A stretch of 64,000 bases of DNA from Anaeroplasmataceae bacterium (GCA_020025015.1 JAHHSV010000001.1:1-64000); one strand, 5' to 3'. Positions 16,430-26,624 are shown, numbered from the stretch's first letter. Numbers and translations: made by a program. Notes: generated by a model from the letters alone, not told the origin.

Positions 16430-17846
16430 TTTTATTGCCTTCTAATCTCTTAACAATTTCTCTAGCTACCGCAACACCATTAGCCCCAGCCTGAGCTAAG
16501 CCTCTAGTAATACCAGCACCATCGCCACCAACGAATAAGCCATTAACCTTAGTTTCAAACTTATTATTAATTTCAGGTCTTGCAGAATAGAATTTAGCCT
16601 CAGCGCCATATAATAGGGTATGCTCATTAGCGATACCAGGAGTAACATGGTCTAAGGTTTCAATCATTTCAATAATTGACTTCATTGTATTATAAGGTAA
16701 AGCTAAACCTAAATCACCCGGTACAGCTTCAGTTAAGGAAGGCTTAACGAAGCCCTCAGCTAAACGCTTAGCTGTAGTTCTTCTACCCTTTTTAATATCA
16801 CCATAGCGCTGAACAATTACACTACCACCAGATAAACGGTTTGCTAAGCGTGAAACCTCATGAGCATATTCATTTGGATCATCAAACGGTTCAGCAAATT
16901 TATGACTAACAAGTAACGCAAAGTTAGTATTTTCCGTACCAAGCTTAGGATCAGTATATGCATGACCATTAGCTAAAATAGTACCACTATGATTTTCAAT
17001 TACAACGTGGCCACTTGGATTTGAGCAGAAGGTTCTAACCTCAGTACCAACGCTTGTACGATAAACAAATTTACCCTCATAAAGGTTTTTGTTAATTTCT
17101 TCCATAATCACATCATTAGTTTCGACACGAACACCAATATCCACTTGGTTATGTGTCATTCTAATCTTATGCTTTGTACACATTTCCTGTAGCCAAGTAG
17201 AGCCATCTCTACCAACAGCTACGAATAAATAAGGAGCCTCAATAACCTCATCGTCAATTTGAATGCCTGTAACCTTATTATCCTTAACAATAATATCAGT
17301 TACCTCTGTTTCATAACGCATATCAATTTTAGACTTTAAATCCTCATAGATTCTTTCTAAAATACGTAAATTATTTTCCGTACCTAAGTGACGAACACGA
17401 GCACGAAGTAATTTTAAACCAACAGCGTAGCCTCGTCTTTCAATCTCTCTAACCTTATCAGTTAAAGGATCTGTAATAACCTTAGTTGCACCATATTTTA
17501 GGTTGATATCATCAACGTATTTAATCAAATCCTCTACATCATCTTCAGGTAAATATTCAGTCATCCAGCCACCAAATTCAGAGGTTATATTGAATTTACC
17601 ATCTGAGAAAGCACCTGCTCCACCAAAGCCATTAGTGATTGAGCAGCATGGGTAGCAGCCAGATACACCATTTTTATTAACTGGACATTTTTCTAGCTTA
17701 TGCTCTAAAACAGGACAGTGTCTATGATAGATGTCATGCCCCTTATCCACTAATAAAACCTTTAAATTTGGTGCTTTGTTAATTAATTCATATGCACCAT
17801 ATACGCCGGCAGGACCAGCGCCTACAAAAATTACATCATACTTCAT
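16422..17846 (-). CDS. FAD-dependent oxidoreductase of the COG2509 type
   Basis: The 474-aa protein begins with an FAD-binding Rossmann motif (FVGAGPAGVYGAYEL). A cysteine-rich stretch (CPVNKNGVSGCYPCCS, about residues 54-69) precedes NGFGGAGAFSDGKFN, and the C-terminal FAD motif GLFVGGDGAGITRGLAQAG closes the fold. This layout matches the widespread but uncharacterised COG2509 dehydrogenases. Substrate and electron partner are unknown. It overlaps purA and follows mfd by 44 bases. A catalytic link with purine synthesis is not implied by any residue I can see. Confidence 0.85.
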   Translation of the reverse strand: MKYDVIFVGAGPAGVYGAYELINKAPNLKVLLVDKGHDIYHRHCPVLEHKLEKCPVNKNGVSGCYPCCSITNGFGGAGAFSDGKFNITSEFGGWMTEYLPEDDVEDLIKYVDDINLKYGATKVITDPLTDKVREIERRGYAVGLKLLRARVRHLGTENNLRILERIYEDLKSKIDMRYETEVTDIIVKDNKVTGIQIDDEVIEAPYLFVAVGRDGSTWLQEMCTKHKIRMTHNQVDIGVRVETNDVIMEEINKNLYEGKFVYRTSVGTEVRTFCSNPSGHVVIENHSGTILANGHAYTDPKLGTENTNFALLVSHKFAEPFDDPNEYAHEVSRLANRLSGGSVIVQRYGDIKKGRRTTAKRLAEGFVKPSLTEAVPGDLGLALPYNTMKSIIEMIETLDHVTPGIANEHTLLYGAEAKFYSARPEINNKFETKVNGLFVGGDGAGITRGLAQAGANGVAVAREIVKRLEGNKNE

Positions 17847-17890
17847 TTTATCACCTACTAATAAATTATACTAAAATACCACTTATTTTT

Positions 17891-20800
17891 CTAGTTATTT
17901 TCTAAATCATTAAGATAATAAACTATATCCTTAATAAGTCCAAAAACATCCTTATTATTCTTTCCAAAAAGAATTACATTAGGATTAGAGTATCTAAGAT
18001 TCAATCTTGGATACTTTCTTATCTTTAAAAACCACTTTTGACCATTAATATTAGCTGAATACTCAGGATCCATAATTAAAATATAATTATTAATAACATC
18101 CTTTTCAAGCTTAGTAAAGCCAAAACGCTTTATCATAGCCTTAAATAGCTTTTCCCACATATACTCTAAGGTTTCATCATCAACCATACCAAAACGATCC
18201 GTTAATTCTTCTAATAGCTTTTCTAAATCCTGCAAGGTCTTAAGCTTATCAATCTTCTTATGAATTTCAAGTCTAACAGACTCATTATTAATATACCTTT
18301 CATTAACCGTCATACTTAAAATTGGTGCTTGAATACTTGGATCTAGCACTTTCTTAGCTGGAGCCTCCTCATGCTTTATTTCCTCATTTAAAATCTTCAT
18401 ATACATCTCTAAACCAACTGATTCAATAAAGCCTGATTGCTCAGCGCCTAATAAATCACCAGAGCCTCTAATTGATAAATCGCGCATCGCAATCTTAAAG
18501 CCACTACCTAATTCATTAAACTCCTTAATTGCTTCTAAACGCTTTTCCGCCTCATCAGTTAGCATCTTATGCGGCGTATACATTAAATAAGCATAAGCAA
18601 TTTTAGAAGATCTACCAACCCGACCACGAATCTGATAAAGCTGTGCTAAGCCAAGCCTATCAGCATCATTAATTAATAAGGTATTAGTCTCTGGAATATC
18701 AATACCAGTTTCAATAATAGTTGTACAAACTAAAACATTATATTTATGAATTGAAAAATCATAAACCCTTTTTTCTAGCTCCTGCGCACTAAGCTTTCCA
18801 TGAGCAACAACAATCTTCGCACTAGGAACTAAATCTTGAATTTCTAAAGCACATTCTTCAATACCATCAACTCGATTATATAGATAGAAAACCTGACCTC
18901 CACGAGCTAGCTCTCTTTCTATTGCATCACGAATAACGGCCTTACTACGCGCTAATACATATGTTTGAATAGGATATCTATTCTTTGGTGGAGTTTCAAT
19001 CATTGATAAATCCTTAATGCCAAGCATTGACATTTGTAGGGTTCTAGGAATAGGAGTAGCCGATAAGGTAATACAATCGACATTAACCTTCATTTCCTTA
19101 ATTCTTTCCTTATGAGCAACCCCAAAGCGCTGCTCCTCATCAACAATTAAAAGACCTAAATCCTTAAAGACAATATCCTTAGATAACAATTTATGCGTAC
19201 CAATTACAATATCAACTGAACCAGCTTTAATACCCTCAATAATAGCTCTTTGTTCCTTCAAAGGCACAAATCTATTAAGCAATTCTACTCTAATACCATA
19301 TTTATCCATTCGGTTTTTAAAGGTATTATAATGCTGCTTCGTTAGAATTGTTGTTGGCGCTAGCATCGCTACCTGCTTACCACCATAAACTGCCTTAAAG
19401 GCTGCTCTTAGGGCAACCTCCGTTTTACCATAGCCAACATCACCACAAACTAAACGATCCATTGGATGACTAGATTCCATATCCCGTTTAATTGCCTCTA
19501 CCGCTTCCTTTTGATCCTTCGTTAATTCATAATCAAACTCCGCTTCAAAAATAGCTTGATCTGGATCATCAGGTGGAAAGGCAAAGCCTTCGGCCTGATT
19601 ACGGCTAGCATATAGCTTAACTAGCTTATCAGAAATATCTCTAATCTTCTTTCTTACACTAGCCTTAGTGCGAGCCCAAGCTGTACCACCAATTTCATTA
19701 AGCTTAACGCCCGGTACATCCTTAGAGGCATATTTCATAATGGAGCTAATGCTTTCAACAGGCACATATAAGCTACTATTGTTAGCGTACATTACATATA
19801 GATAATCTCTACTAACCCCATTATTCTTCATAGTTTTAATACCTAAATATTTACCAATACCATAATCATAATGAACAATATAGTCACCAATATTTAATTC
19901 ATCATACTTTGATATTTTAATCGCATTTTTGTAAATTGACTTATATTTAGGCGCTCTTTTCTTGATTTCTACATCCATTAATGAATGCTCATTAATAATA
20001 TAAAGATTGACATTTTTAAGCATTACGCTTGGTAAAGGAATATCTGTAAAAAAGATTTTTGATTCATCCCTTGGGTCATAAATTGCCCCTTCATTATAGA
20101 ATAAGCCATTTTGGAAAAAGTAATATTTAAGCTTTTCTAAAAGCTCATTATTCGTAACCGAAATTAAAACATTTCTAATATCCTGAACCCTTTTTAAATC
20201 AGCTAAAATCATTTTACCAGAAGCCTTATAATCAGGAACCTCGATAGCATCTAAGCTATAATCTAGCTTACCAATTGAACGCAAGCCCTCAATTGTAACA
20301 TCTGGTTGAATAGTTTTAATGTCAATATATGGCTCTAGCTTTAATAAAGCATATCCACCTAAACGCATAGCATATTCATTTAAATCTAATAAAATATTTT
20401 GATTAACCTCATTGATTTTACCACCATCAATAAAGTAGACCTTTTTATTAATTGCATAGTCTAAAAGGCCTGTCTTTTTTTCATAGAAAAAGGTTAAATA
20501 GCGCATTAGCTTTTCTAGCTCAGTTCTTGTGTTTAAATTAACAATATCCTTATTAATTAATTCCTTTTCTAATTCCGTTAGATCCTCATTTTCTAAAAAC
20601 AAATGAATCTCATTAATTGCTCGCTTTAAAGCATCGTCTGAATAAATAAACTCTCTCACTGGCTTAATTGTAATAGATGTTATTTCCTCAGTAGATATTT
20701 GCGTTTCTGGATCAAAGTATTTAATGCTTTCAATCTCATCATCAAAGAAATCTAATCTAACTGGCTTTTCTTCGCCAAAAAGATAAATATCTATAATCTC

Positions 20801-21316
20801 ACCACGTCTACTAAATTCACCAGTTTTAATCGTTGTATAAACATTAGAATAGCCTAAAATATTTAATTTTTTAGTAAGCATATCACGAGAAAATTCATCA
20901 CCCTTATTTAAGGTTATAATGCTATCCTTAAAAATATCTAATGGTACCTCACGCTTCATAATACCATTTAGATTAGTAACAACTACCTTCTTCTTACCTG
21001 TAGTTAAGGTAATTAGGGTTTCTAATCTTTCAAGCAAAAAGTCATTTGATGCCACGAGCATCTCGGCTGTAATTAATTCATCCGCAGGGAAAAATAAAAC
21101 ATCATCCTGATTTAAATATTTTTGTAAATCATCATAATATTTTGAGGCCTCTGAGATAGTTGGGAGAACGACAAAAATAGTTTTATCATGCTCTAGAAAA
21201 TCTAGGACTAATAAAAGCTCATTTAAATTATCATTTGTTTTTCCTATCTTAATTTTAGAGTCATTTAAGACATCTCTAATTAGATCTAAATTAGCCAAAT
21301 ATGTATATTCTCTCAT
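17891..21316 (-). CDS. mfd: Transcription-repair coupling factor
   Basis: This ATP-dependent translocase removes RNA polymerase stalled at DNA lesions and recruits UvrA. I place the start at the ATG at 21316, which follows a GGAGGGAAAT site, rather than the TTG 12 bases upstream. The resulting 1141 aa is normal. Visible parts are the UvrB-like N-terminal region, the CarD-like RNA-polymerase-interacting domain (GDYIVHYDYGIGKYLG near 480), helicase motif I GDVGYGKTEVALRA, the DEEQ box (VDEEQRFG), the RecG-like translocation segment (GRVGRSSKIAYAYL) and the C-terminal D7 region. It sits between pth and the COG2509 gene, the pth-mfd order also found in Bacillus. Confidence 0.97.
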   Translation of the reverse strand: MREYTYLANLDLIRDVLNDSKIKIGKTNDNLNELLLVLDFLEHDKTIFVVLPTISEASKYYDDLQKYLNQDDVLFFPADELITAEMLVASNDFLLERLETLITLTTGKKKVVVTNLNGIMKREVPLDIFKDSIITLNKGDEFSRDMLTKKLNILGYSNVYTTIKTGEFSRRGEIIDIYLFGEEKPVRLDFFDDEIESIKYFDPETQISTEEITSITIKPVREFIYSDDALKRAINEIHLFLENEDLTELEKELINKDIVNLNTRTELEKLMRYLTFFYEKKTGLLDYAINKKVYFIDGGKINEVNQNILLDLNEYAMRLGGYALLKLEPYIDIKTIQPDVTIEGLRSIGKLDYSLDAIEVPDYKASGKMILADLKRVQDIRNVLISVTNNELLEKLKYYFFQNGLFYNEGAIYDPRDESKIFFTDIPLPSVMLKNVNLYIINEHSLMDVEIKKRAPKYKSIYKNAIKISKYDELNIGDYIVHYDYGIGKYLGIKTMKNNGVSRDYLYVMYANNSSLYVPVESISSIMKYASKDVPGVKLNEIGGTAWARTKASVRKKIRDISDKLVKLYASRNQAEGFAFPPDDPDQAIFEAEFDYELTKDQKEAVEAIKRDMESSHPMDRLVCGDVGYGKTEVALRAAFKAVYGGKQVAMLAPTTILTKQHYNTFKNRMDKYGIRVELLNRFVPLKEQRAIIEGIKAGSVDIVIGTHKLLSKDIVFKDLGLLIVDEEQRFGVAHKERIKEMKVNVDCITLSATPIPRTLQMSMLGIKDLSMIETPPKNRYPIQTYVLARSKAVIRDAIERELARGGQVFYLYNRVDGIEECALEIQDLVPSAKIVVAHGKLSAQELEKRVYDFSIHKYNVLVCTTIIETGIDIPETNTLLINDADRLGLAQLYQIRGRVGRSSKIAYAYLMYTPHKMLTDEAEKRLEAIKEFNELGSGFKIAMRDLSIRGSGDLLGAEQSGFIESVGLEMYMKILNEEIKHEEAPAKKVLDPSIQAPILSMTVNERYINNESVRLEIHKKIDKLKTLQDLEKLLEELTDRFGMVDDETLEYMWEKLFKAMIKRFGFTKLEKDVINNYILIMDPEYSANINGQKWFLKIRKYPRLNLRYSNPNVILFGKNNKDVFGLIKDIVYYLNDLENN

Positions 21317-21350
21317 ATTTCCCTCCAACGCTCAAAAAGTGAGTAAAGAC

Positions 21351-21917
21351 TCACTTCTTACTGTATTTAGATGCAATTTTTACAAAAGGCACATCGTTTA
21401 CAAATTCTAAAATCGCATCAGCCGCTTGGCAGATTGCCTCATTTGTAACCTCTAAATCCTCTTTTTTAACCTGACCTAAAACATAATCCGGAACGGCTAT
21501 ATTTTTATCCCTACCGATACCAAGCTTAATTCTTTTAAACTTTTCAGTACCAATATTTTGAATAATACTTTTTAGGCCATTGTGTCCTCCACTAGAGCCA
21601 TCTGCTCTAAGCCTTACTCTACCTGGATTAGAATCTAGATCATCACAAACTACTAAAATATCCTCAACTGGTATTTTATAATAGTTTATTAAAAGAATAA
21701 CCGAATCACCACTTAAATTCATATAGGTAAGTGGTTTAGCAAATAAGACCTTTTCCCCTTTATAATTTTTTTGAGCTAAAAGACATTTAAACTTCTTTTC
21801 TTCACTAAAGCTTAAGCCTTCTCTTTCTGCCAAAAGCTCTAAGGCTTTAAAGCCCATATTGTGCCTTGTATTAACATATAAAGACCCAGGATTACCTAGG
21901 CCTATAATTAACTTCAT
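21351..21917 (-). CDS. pth: Peptidyl-tRNA hydrolase
   Basis: This enzyme releases peptides from prematurely dropped peptidyl-tRNAs. The real start is the ATG at 21917 (MKLIIGLGNPG); the 22 codons upstream overlap prs and do not resemble the family. The 188-aa product has N-terminal GLGNPG, the catalytic His in NTRHNMGF, VCDDLD, and SSGGHNGLKSI. Only a weak ribosome binding site (GAGTAGTGAT) lies in the end of prs, 7 bases from the prs stop, so translation probably couples to prs. Confidence 0.95.
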   Translation of the reverse strand: MKLIIGLGNPGSLYVNTRHNMGFKALELLAEREGLSFSEEKKFKCLLAQKNYKGEKVLFAKPLTYMNLSGDSVILLINYYKIPVEDILVVCDDLDSNPGRVRLRADGSSGGHNGLKSIIQNIGTEKFKRIKLGIGRDKNIAVPDYVLGQVKKEDLEVTNEAICQAADAILEFVNDVPFVKIASKYSKK

Positions 21918-21924
21918 ATAATCA

Positions 21925-22908
21925 CTACTCGCTTTTTTTATCGTCAAATGAATAAGTAAATAGTCCAGATAATGGTTCATCACTTAAAATCTTTAAGATA
22001 CCATCACCTAATAATGGACCAACTGATAAGACCTTAATCTTATCGCATTTCTTTTCCTCAGGTAATTTAATAGTGTTTGTAATAACAACTTCCTCTAAGC
22101 AAGAATTTTTAATTCTTTCAGTTGCAGGGCTTGATAATACACCATGAGTTGCAGCGGCATAAACCTTCTTAGCACCGGCCTTCATTAAAGCCTCAGCACC
22201 AGCAGTTAATGTACCAGCTGTATCAATCATATCATCAACAATAATACAAATCTTATCCTTAATATTACCTAATATATTCATAACCTCTGCTTTATTAGGC
22301 TCAGGTCTACGCTTATCAATAATTGCGATTGGACATTCTAAAACCTTTGAGAACTCTCTTGCTCTTACAACACCACCATGATCTGGTGATACAACAACAA
22401 TATCATTCTTATCAAAATGCTTATCAATAAAGTAATCAACTAAAATAGGCATTCCGAAGAAATTATCAATTGGAATATTGAAGAATCCTTGGATTTGGGC
22501 AGCGTGTAAATCCATAGCAATTACACGGCTAGCACCAGTGGTTTGTAATAGGTCAGCTACTAATTTAGCTGAAATTGGTTGACGAGACTTTGCTTTACGA
22601 TCTTGTCTAGAATATCCATAGTATGGAATGATTAAGTTAATAGATCTAGCAGATGCACGCTTTAAAGCATCACACATAATCAATAACTCCATTAAATGCT
22701 CATTAACTGGAGCACTAGTAGGTTGAACTACGAATACCTCGTGACCTCTAACTGTTTCGTTAATGTTAACATTAATTTCACCATCGGCAAAATGTAAAAC
22801 ATCACAGCTTGATAATTCTACACCTAGCTCTTTAGCTATATCCTCAGCTAACTCCCTATTTGCTGACAACGAAAAAACCTTTATTTTTTTCCCCAATAAG
22901 ACAGACAT
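21925..22908 (-). CDS. prs: Ribose-phosphate pyrophosphokinase
   Basis: This enzyme makes PRPP from ribose-5-phosphate and ATP for purine, pyrimidine, NAD, His and Trp synthesis. The 327-aa protein has the flexible-loop and ATP residues (YSRQDRK), the divalent cation site (VAMDLHAAQIQGFF), VVSPDHGGVVRAR and the PRPP-binding loop IIVDDMIDTAGT. It starts a run prs-pth-mfd like Bacillus. A promoter lies 27 bases upstream, and a strong AGGAGGAAATAATA site supports the ATG. Confidence 0.96.
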   Translation of the reverse strand: MSVLLGKKIKVFSLSANRELAEDIAKELGVELSSCDVLHFADGEINVNINETVRGHEVFVVQPTSAPVNEHLMELLIMCDALKRASARSINLIIPYYGYSRQDRKAKSRQPISAKLVADLLQTTGASRVIAMDLHAAQIQGFFNIPIDNFFGMPILVDYFIDKHFDKNDIVVVSPDHGGVVRAREFSKVLECPIAIIDKRRPEPNKAEVMNILGNIKDKICIIVDDMIDTAGTLTAGAEALMKAGAKKVYAAATHGVLSSPATERIKNSCLEEVVITNTIKLPEEKKCDKIKVLSVGPLLGDGILKILSDEPLSGLFTYSFDDKKSE

Positions 22909-22934
22909 TATTATTTCCTCCTAGTTTCGTTTAT

Positions 22935-22963
22935 ATTATATCAAAATAAAATCTCATTTTAAA
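22935..22963 (-). promoter_or_regulatory. Promoter of the prs operon
   Basis: TTTAAA (22963-22958), a 17-bp spacer and TATAAT (22940-22935) with TG one base upstream of the -10. The -35 overlaps the stop codon of the preceding aminotransferase gene. Confidence 0.7.
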
Positions 22964-24221
22964 CTAATTGTTTATGGTTTTCTGCATAATCTAATGCTTC
23001 ACGTAAAAGCTTTGGTAGCTTTTTACAATTTTCTAAGCTAATTGAAGCTAAAGTTATTCTTAGAGTCCCTCCTAAAGGTACTACATAAACACCCTTATTA
23101 GCCAAATATTCATAAGCCTTATCATCCTGCTCACATATAACCGAAACAAAAAATCCACATTTAAACGGTAAGGTTTTAATATTATATTTATTAGCCTCAT
23201 CAATAAAGGCATTACTACGTTTAACCAACATATCTCTAACTGCCTTAAGCTCTTCAACAAACATCTTACGATATTTTTCTTCAGTGAAAATTTTAGCAAT
23301 TAAATTCATACCATAGGTTGTTGACATACTGTATTTAGTTCTTGCTGAATATTCCATAGAATTTATAAAGTCATCAATTGCTTCTTTGTTCTTTGTTATA
23401 CCTATCATCGCACCAATTCTTAAGCCATATAAGCCTAAGGTCTTAGAACCACTAAAGCATAAAATAGACATTACATTTTCATTTAAGGTTTCAATTAAAC
23501 GAATATTATCACGTGATGCCTTCATACCATTCTTATCATAATCAATATAAGCCATATCATAAACAAAAATGAAAGGTGTTCCATCAGCTGACATTTCATT
23601 AATTAATTTGATTAAGGCTATCCACTCCTCATGAGTCATTGAATAACCTGTAGGGTTATGACATGGATCATTTAAAACCATCATTAGCCTATGCTGTTTT
23701 TTCTTGTATTCTAGGCATTTTTCACGAAGGCTTTGAATATTAAAGGTACCTTCGTTTGTAAACAATTCATACTCATCATGCTCTAGGTAATTTTCATACG
23801 CAACCTGCATATAATTACCCCACATGTGACTAGGTAATAAAATTGTTTCATGCGCATTTAAATAATTTGAAAAGGCATTAGATAAAGCACCAGAACCACC
23901 TGGAGTAGCAACAGTTCTTACCTCCATTAGTTCCTTCATTTCCTTTTCATAATCCTGTAAAACCCATGACTCAACACCAGCTAAATAAGGCTTTAAGCCA
24001 ATTGTGCTACCATAAGCATAACGCTCAGCACCATTTAATTCCTTCTCGGCTTCCTTGACGCAATTGAATGTATAAAATGATTCATTTTCATCAAATAGCA
24101 TACCGATTGTTGCGTTTATAACGCTGGGATCTTTTTTCTTAGCTTCCTTAGCTATTGCGGCTTTTTGTAATATAGTAGAGCTATCCTTTTTAATTTCAGA
24201 ATGTCTTGCTAAAAGTCTCAT
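22959..24221 (-). CDS. Class I/II aminotransferase (PLP-dependent)
   Basis: The 420-aa protein is a fold-type I aminotransferase. ATPGGSGALSNAF provides the phosphate cup, NDPCHNPTGYSM the substrate-aldimine Asn, and CFSGSKTLGLYGLRIG the PLP-binding Lys plus the following Arg. The pattern is closest to aspartate/aromatic amino-acid aminotransferases. The amino-acid donor cannot be fixed from sequence alone. It is transcribed from its own promoter, back to back with lysS. The GGTGATGAT stretch before ATG serves as ribosome binding site. Confidence 0.88.
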   Translation of the reverse strand: MRLLARHSEIKKDSSTILQKAAIAKEAKKKDPSVINATIGMLFDENESFYTFNCVKEAEKELNGAERYAYGSTIGLKPYLAGVESWVLQDYEKEMKELMEVRTVATPGGSGALSNAFSNYLNAHETILLPSHMWGNYMQVAYENYLEHDEYELFTNEGTFNIQSLREKCLEYKKKQHRLMMVLNDPCHNPTGYSMTHEEWIALIKLINEMSADGTPFIFVYDMAYIDYDKNGMKASRDNIRLIETLNENVMSILCFSGSKTLGLYGLRIGAMIGITKNKEAIDDFINSMEYSARTKYSMSTTYGMNLIAKIFTEEKYRKMFVEELKAVRDMLVKRSNAFIDEANKYNIKTLPFKCGFFVSVICEQDDKAYEYLANKGVYVVPLGGTLRITLASISLENCKKLPKLLREALDYAENHKQLV

Positions 24222-24242
24222 ATCATCACCACTTTCGTTTAA

Positions 24243-24271
24243 ATTATAGACTAGATATTAAACTAATACAA
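24243..24271 (-). promoter_or_regulatory. Promoter of the aminotransferase gene
   Basis: TTGTAT (24271-24266), a 17-bp spacer and TATAAT (24248-24243), 22 bases before the start codon. Confidence 0.7.
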
Positions 24272-24456
24272 CAAATAATTATATGATAACGATACCAACA
24301 AAATTTATAAGCGCTTTTTTAGCAAAATTGCCGATTATTTTTCTTAAAAATAAACCCAAAAAGCCAAGTTTTACCTAGACATTACTAAATTATTAAAACA
24401 ATTTGTAATATAGTAGGAATTTTAACGAATATTCATTTCATTTTTATAGTTTTATA

Positions 24457-24465
24457 TGGTATAAT
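24457..24465 (+). promoter_or_regulatory. Extended -10 promoter of lysS
   Basis: TGGTATAAT, an extended -10, lies about 28 bases before the lysS ATG. The matching -35 position is weak. The same ATATGGTATAAT string precedes dnaX at 62400-62410. Confidence 0.6.
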
Positions 24466-24493
24466 ATTAAGGCTTTGAAAGGAGTTTTTTGTT

Positions 24494-25978
24494 ATGAATA
24501 ATAATTTAACTGAACAAGAAAAAATTAGACGCGAGAAGCTTGAATTTTTAAAGGAAAAAGGCATTAAACCTTTTGGCTCTCGTTATGATAGAACAGATAA
24601 TGCTAAGACTCTAGTTGAGAAATTTGGCGAATTATCTAAAGAAGAATTAGAGGAGCAACAACACGTAGTTAGAATTGCTGGTCGTATGGTTGCTAAACGT
24701 CGTCAAGGTAAGATTGGATTTATTAACATTCAAGATAAATTTGGTAATACCCAATGCTATATCGCTAAAGATATGCTAGGCGAAGAAAATTATGATGTAT
24801 TCATTAAATCTGATATCGGTGATATTCTAGGTATCGAAGGCTATGTAATGCGTACTAATACTAATGCCTTAACTGTTAAATGTCAAAAATTTACTCATTT
24901 AAGTAAGGCTTTAAGACCATTACCTGAAAAGTTCCATGGCTTACAGGATGTTGAGGAAGCACGTAGACGTCGTTATGTTGATTTAATCGTTAACGATGAA
25001 TCTCGTCGTGTTGCTTTTATGCGTCCTAGAATTATTAGAGCTATTCAACACTTCTTCGATGGCAACGGCTTCGTAGAGGTTGAAACTCCAGTATTACAAC
25101 CAATCTTAGGTGGTGCAGCAGCTCGTCCTTTCGTTACTCATCATAATGCTTTAGATATGGAATTCTATTTACGTATCGCAACTGAATTACCATTAAAGAG
25201 ATTAATCGTTGGTGGTATGGAAGCTGTATATGAAATCGGTCGTCTATTCCGTAATGAGGGTGTTGATGCTCGTCACAACCCTGAATTTACAACTGTTGAA
25301 GCTTACCTAGCTTATTCAGATATGGAAGGTATGATGGATTTAGTTGAGAATTTTTTCAAGAGTGTAACTCAAGAGGTTTTAGGTACTTCTACTGTTGAAT
25401 TTAATGGTCGTACCTATGATTTATCAAAGTTCAAGCGTGTTCATATGGTTGATGCAATTAAGGAAAAGACTGGTGTTGATTTCTGGCAACAAATGACATT
25501 TGAAGAAGCTTGTGCTATCGCTAAGGAGCATAACGTTGAGGTTCCTCATCATTTCACTGGTGTAGGCCACATCATCAATGCTTTCTTCGAGCAATTCTGT
25601 GAGGATGATTTAATTGAGCCAACTATGCTTTATGGTCACCCAGTTGAAATTTCTCCACTTGCAAAACGTAATGAAAAGGATCCACGCTTTACTGATCGTT
25701 TCGAATTATATATTGGTACTACTGAATATGCTAATGCCTTCAGTGAATTAAATGACCCAATTGATCAATTAGGAAGATTTGAAAAGCAATTAGAGGAACG
25801 CGACCTTGGTAATGATGAAGCTTGTGAAATTGATACAGACTTCGTTGAAGCCTTAGAGTACGGTATGCCTCCTACTGGTGGTATCGGTATAGGTGTTGAC
25901 CGTTTAATTATGTTATTAACAGGCAAAACAAATATTCGTGACGTTATCCTATTCCCTCATAATAAGCAAAGAGGCTAA
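24494..25978 (+). CDS. lysS: Lysyl-tRNA synthetase, class II
   Basis: This enzyme charges tRNA-Lys. The 494-aa protein has the OB-fold anticodon-binding domain (about 55-165) and class II catalytic motifs: motif 2 FRNEGVDARHNPEF and motif 3 GGIGIGVDRLIMLLT near the end. The GAAAGGAG site 9 bases before ATG supports the start. It is the first gene of a plus-strand cluster with the three genes that follow, against the prevailing direction on this side of the origin. The stop is followed one base later by the next gene's ATG. Confidence 0.97.
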   Translation: MNNNLTEQEKIRREKLEFLKEKGIKPFGSRYDRTDNAKTLVEKFGELSKEELEEQQHVVRIAGRMVAKRRQGKIGFINIQDKFGNTQCYIAKDMLGEENYDVFIKSDIGDILGIEGYVMRTNTNALTVKCQKFTHLSKALRPLPEKFHGLQDVEEARRRRYVDLIVNDESRRVAFMRPRIIRAIQHFFDGNGFVEVETPVLQPILGGAAARPFVTHHNALDMEFYLRIATELPLKRLIVGGMEAVYEIGRLFRNEGVDARHNPEFTTVEAYLAYSDMEGMMDLVENFFKSVTQEVLGTSTVEFNGRTYDLSKFKRVHMVDAIKEKTGVDFWQQMTFEEACAIAKEHNVEVPHHFTGVGHIINAFFEQFCEDDLIEPTMLYGHPVEISPLAKRNEKDPRFTDRFELYIGTTEYANAFSELNDPIDQLGRFEKQLEERDLGNDEACEIDTDFVEALEYGMPPTGGIGIGVDRLIMLLTGKTNIRDVILFPHNKQRG

Positions 25979-25979
25979 T

Positions 25980-26624
25980 ATGGATATCTACGAGGATTAC
26001 GCACATTGGAAGGTCGAGCATATCGACCTTCTTAATACTTTAATAAACAATGATAGTGATATCATTAAAAGAATTATTAATGTTTACAATGTTTTAGAGC
26101 ATCTATACAACGACTTAGTTGCTCGTGATATTGATTTATCTGAGGACGAGGAATATATTTTTGAAAGTGGTTTCAATTATCTACACGATCATATAATGAC
26201 TATTGAAACCCTTTTAGATACTACATTTAATAAAAATATTTTAGCCATGGAAAAATGTGCTAAAACCGTTAACCTACTTCTATATGTTAACGACTTTGAG
26301 GATGAATTGTTAAATGCAACCGATGATTTTTCCAAGGATATGAAAGAGCTTGAGGATTTTGAGGGAAAAATTTTAAGAGCTCTTGAGGAGCATAAAAATA
26401 TTGATGATTCTGCCTTTGTAATGTTTGATGAAATTACAATTCCAATGTTTAAGCGTCATAACCTAGAAATTAATCCAGTTGAATCAATTTTCTATGAAAT
26501 AGCTGAGGCATATAATTTAGTTGAGGAAAAGGAAGACGTATTCACAGACTTCATTCAAGAAAAGATTGAAGAAACTGAAGAAAGCACGCATGAGCATGAT
26601 CACGATTGCCACTGCCACCACTAA
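25980..26624 (+). CDS. Unknown acidic protein with metal-type His/Cys tail
   Basis: The ATG at 25980, one base after the lysS stop and with AGAGG in the lysS end as ribosome binding site, gives 214 aa (MDIYEDYAHWKVEHIDLL). The body is strongly acidic and predicted to be all-helical. The last residues are HEHDHDCHCHH, a short cluster of His, Asp and Cys that looks like a metal-binding tail. I recognise no family. Its end overlaps the start of the GNAT gene by about 35 bases in another frame, so part of the His-rich tail and the GNAT start share DNA. Coupling to lysS suggests co-expression but not function. Confidence 0.7.
   Translation: MDIYEDYAHWKVEHIDLLNTLINNDSDIIKRIINVYNVLEHLYNDLVARDIDLSEDEEYIFESGFNYLHDHIMTIETLLDTTFNKNILAMEKCAKTVNLLLYVNDFEDELLNATDDFSKDMKELEDFEGKILRALEEHKNIDDSAFVMFDEITIPMFKRHNLEINPVESIFYEIAEAYNLVEEKEDVFTDFIQEKIEETEESTHEHDHDCHCHH

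Noticed and set aside
21918..21983. Longer start for peptidyl-tRNA hydrolase
   Set aside because: The extension lies within the end of prs; Pth proteins begin with MKLIIGLGNPG.
26521..26589. Longer start for the GNAT protein
   Set aside because: The additional 23 residues are only the alternate frame of the preceding acidic gene (Lys/Arg-rich) and lack family similarity.
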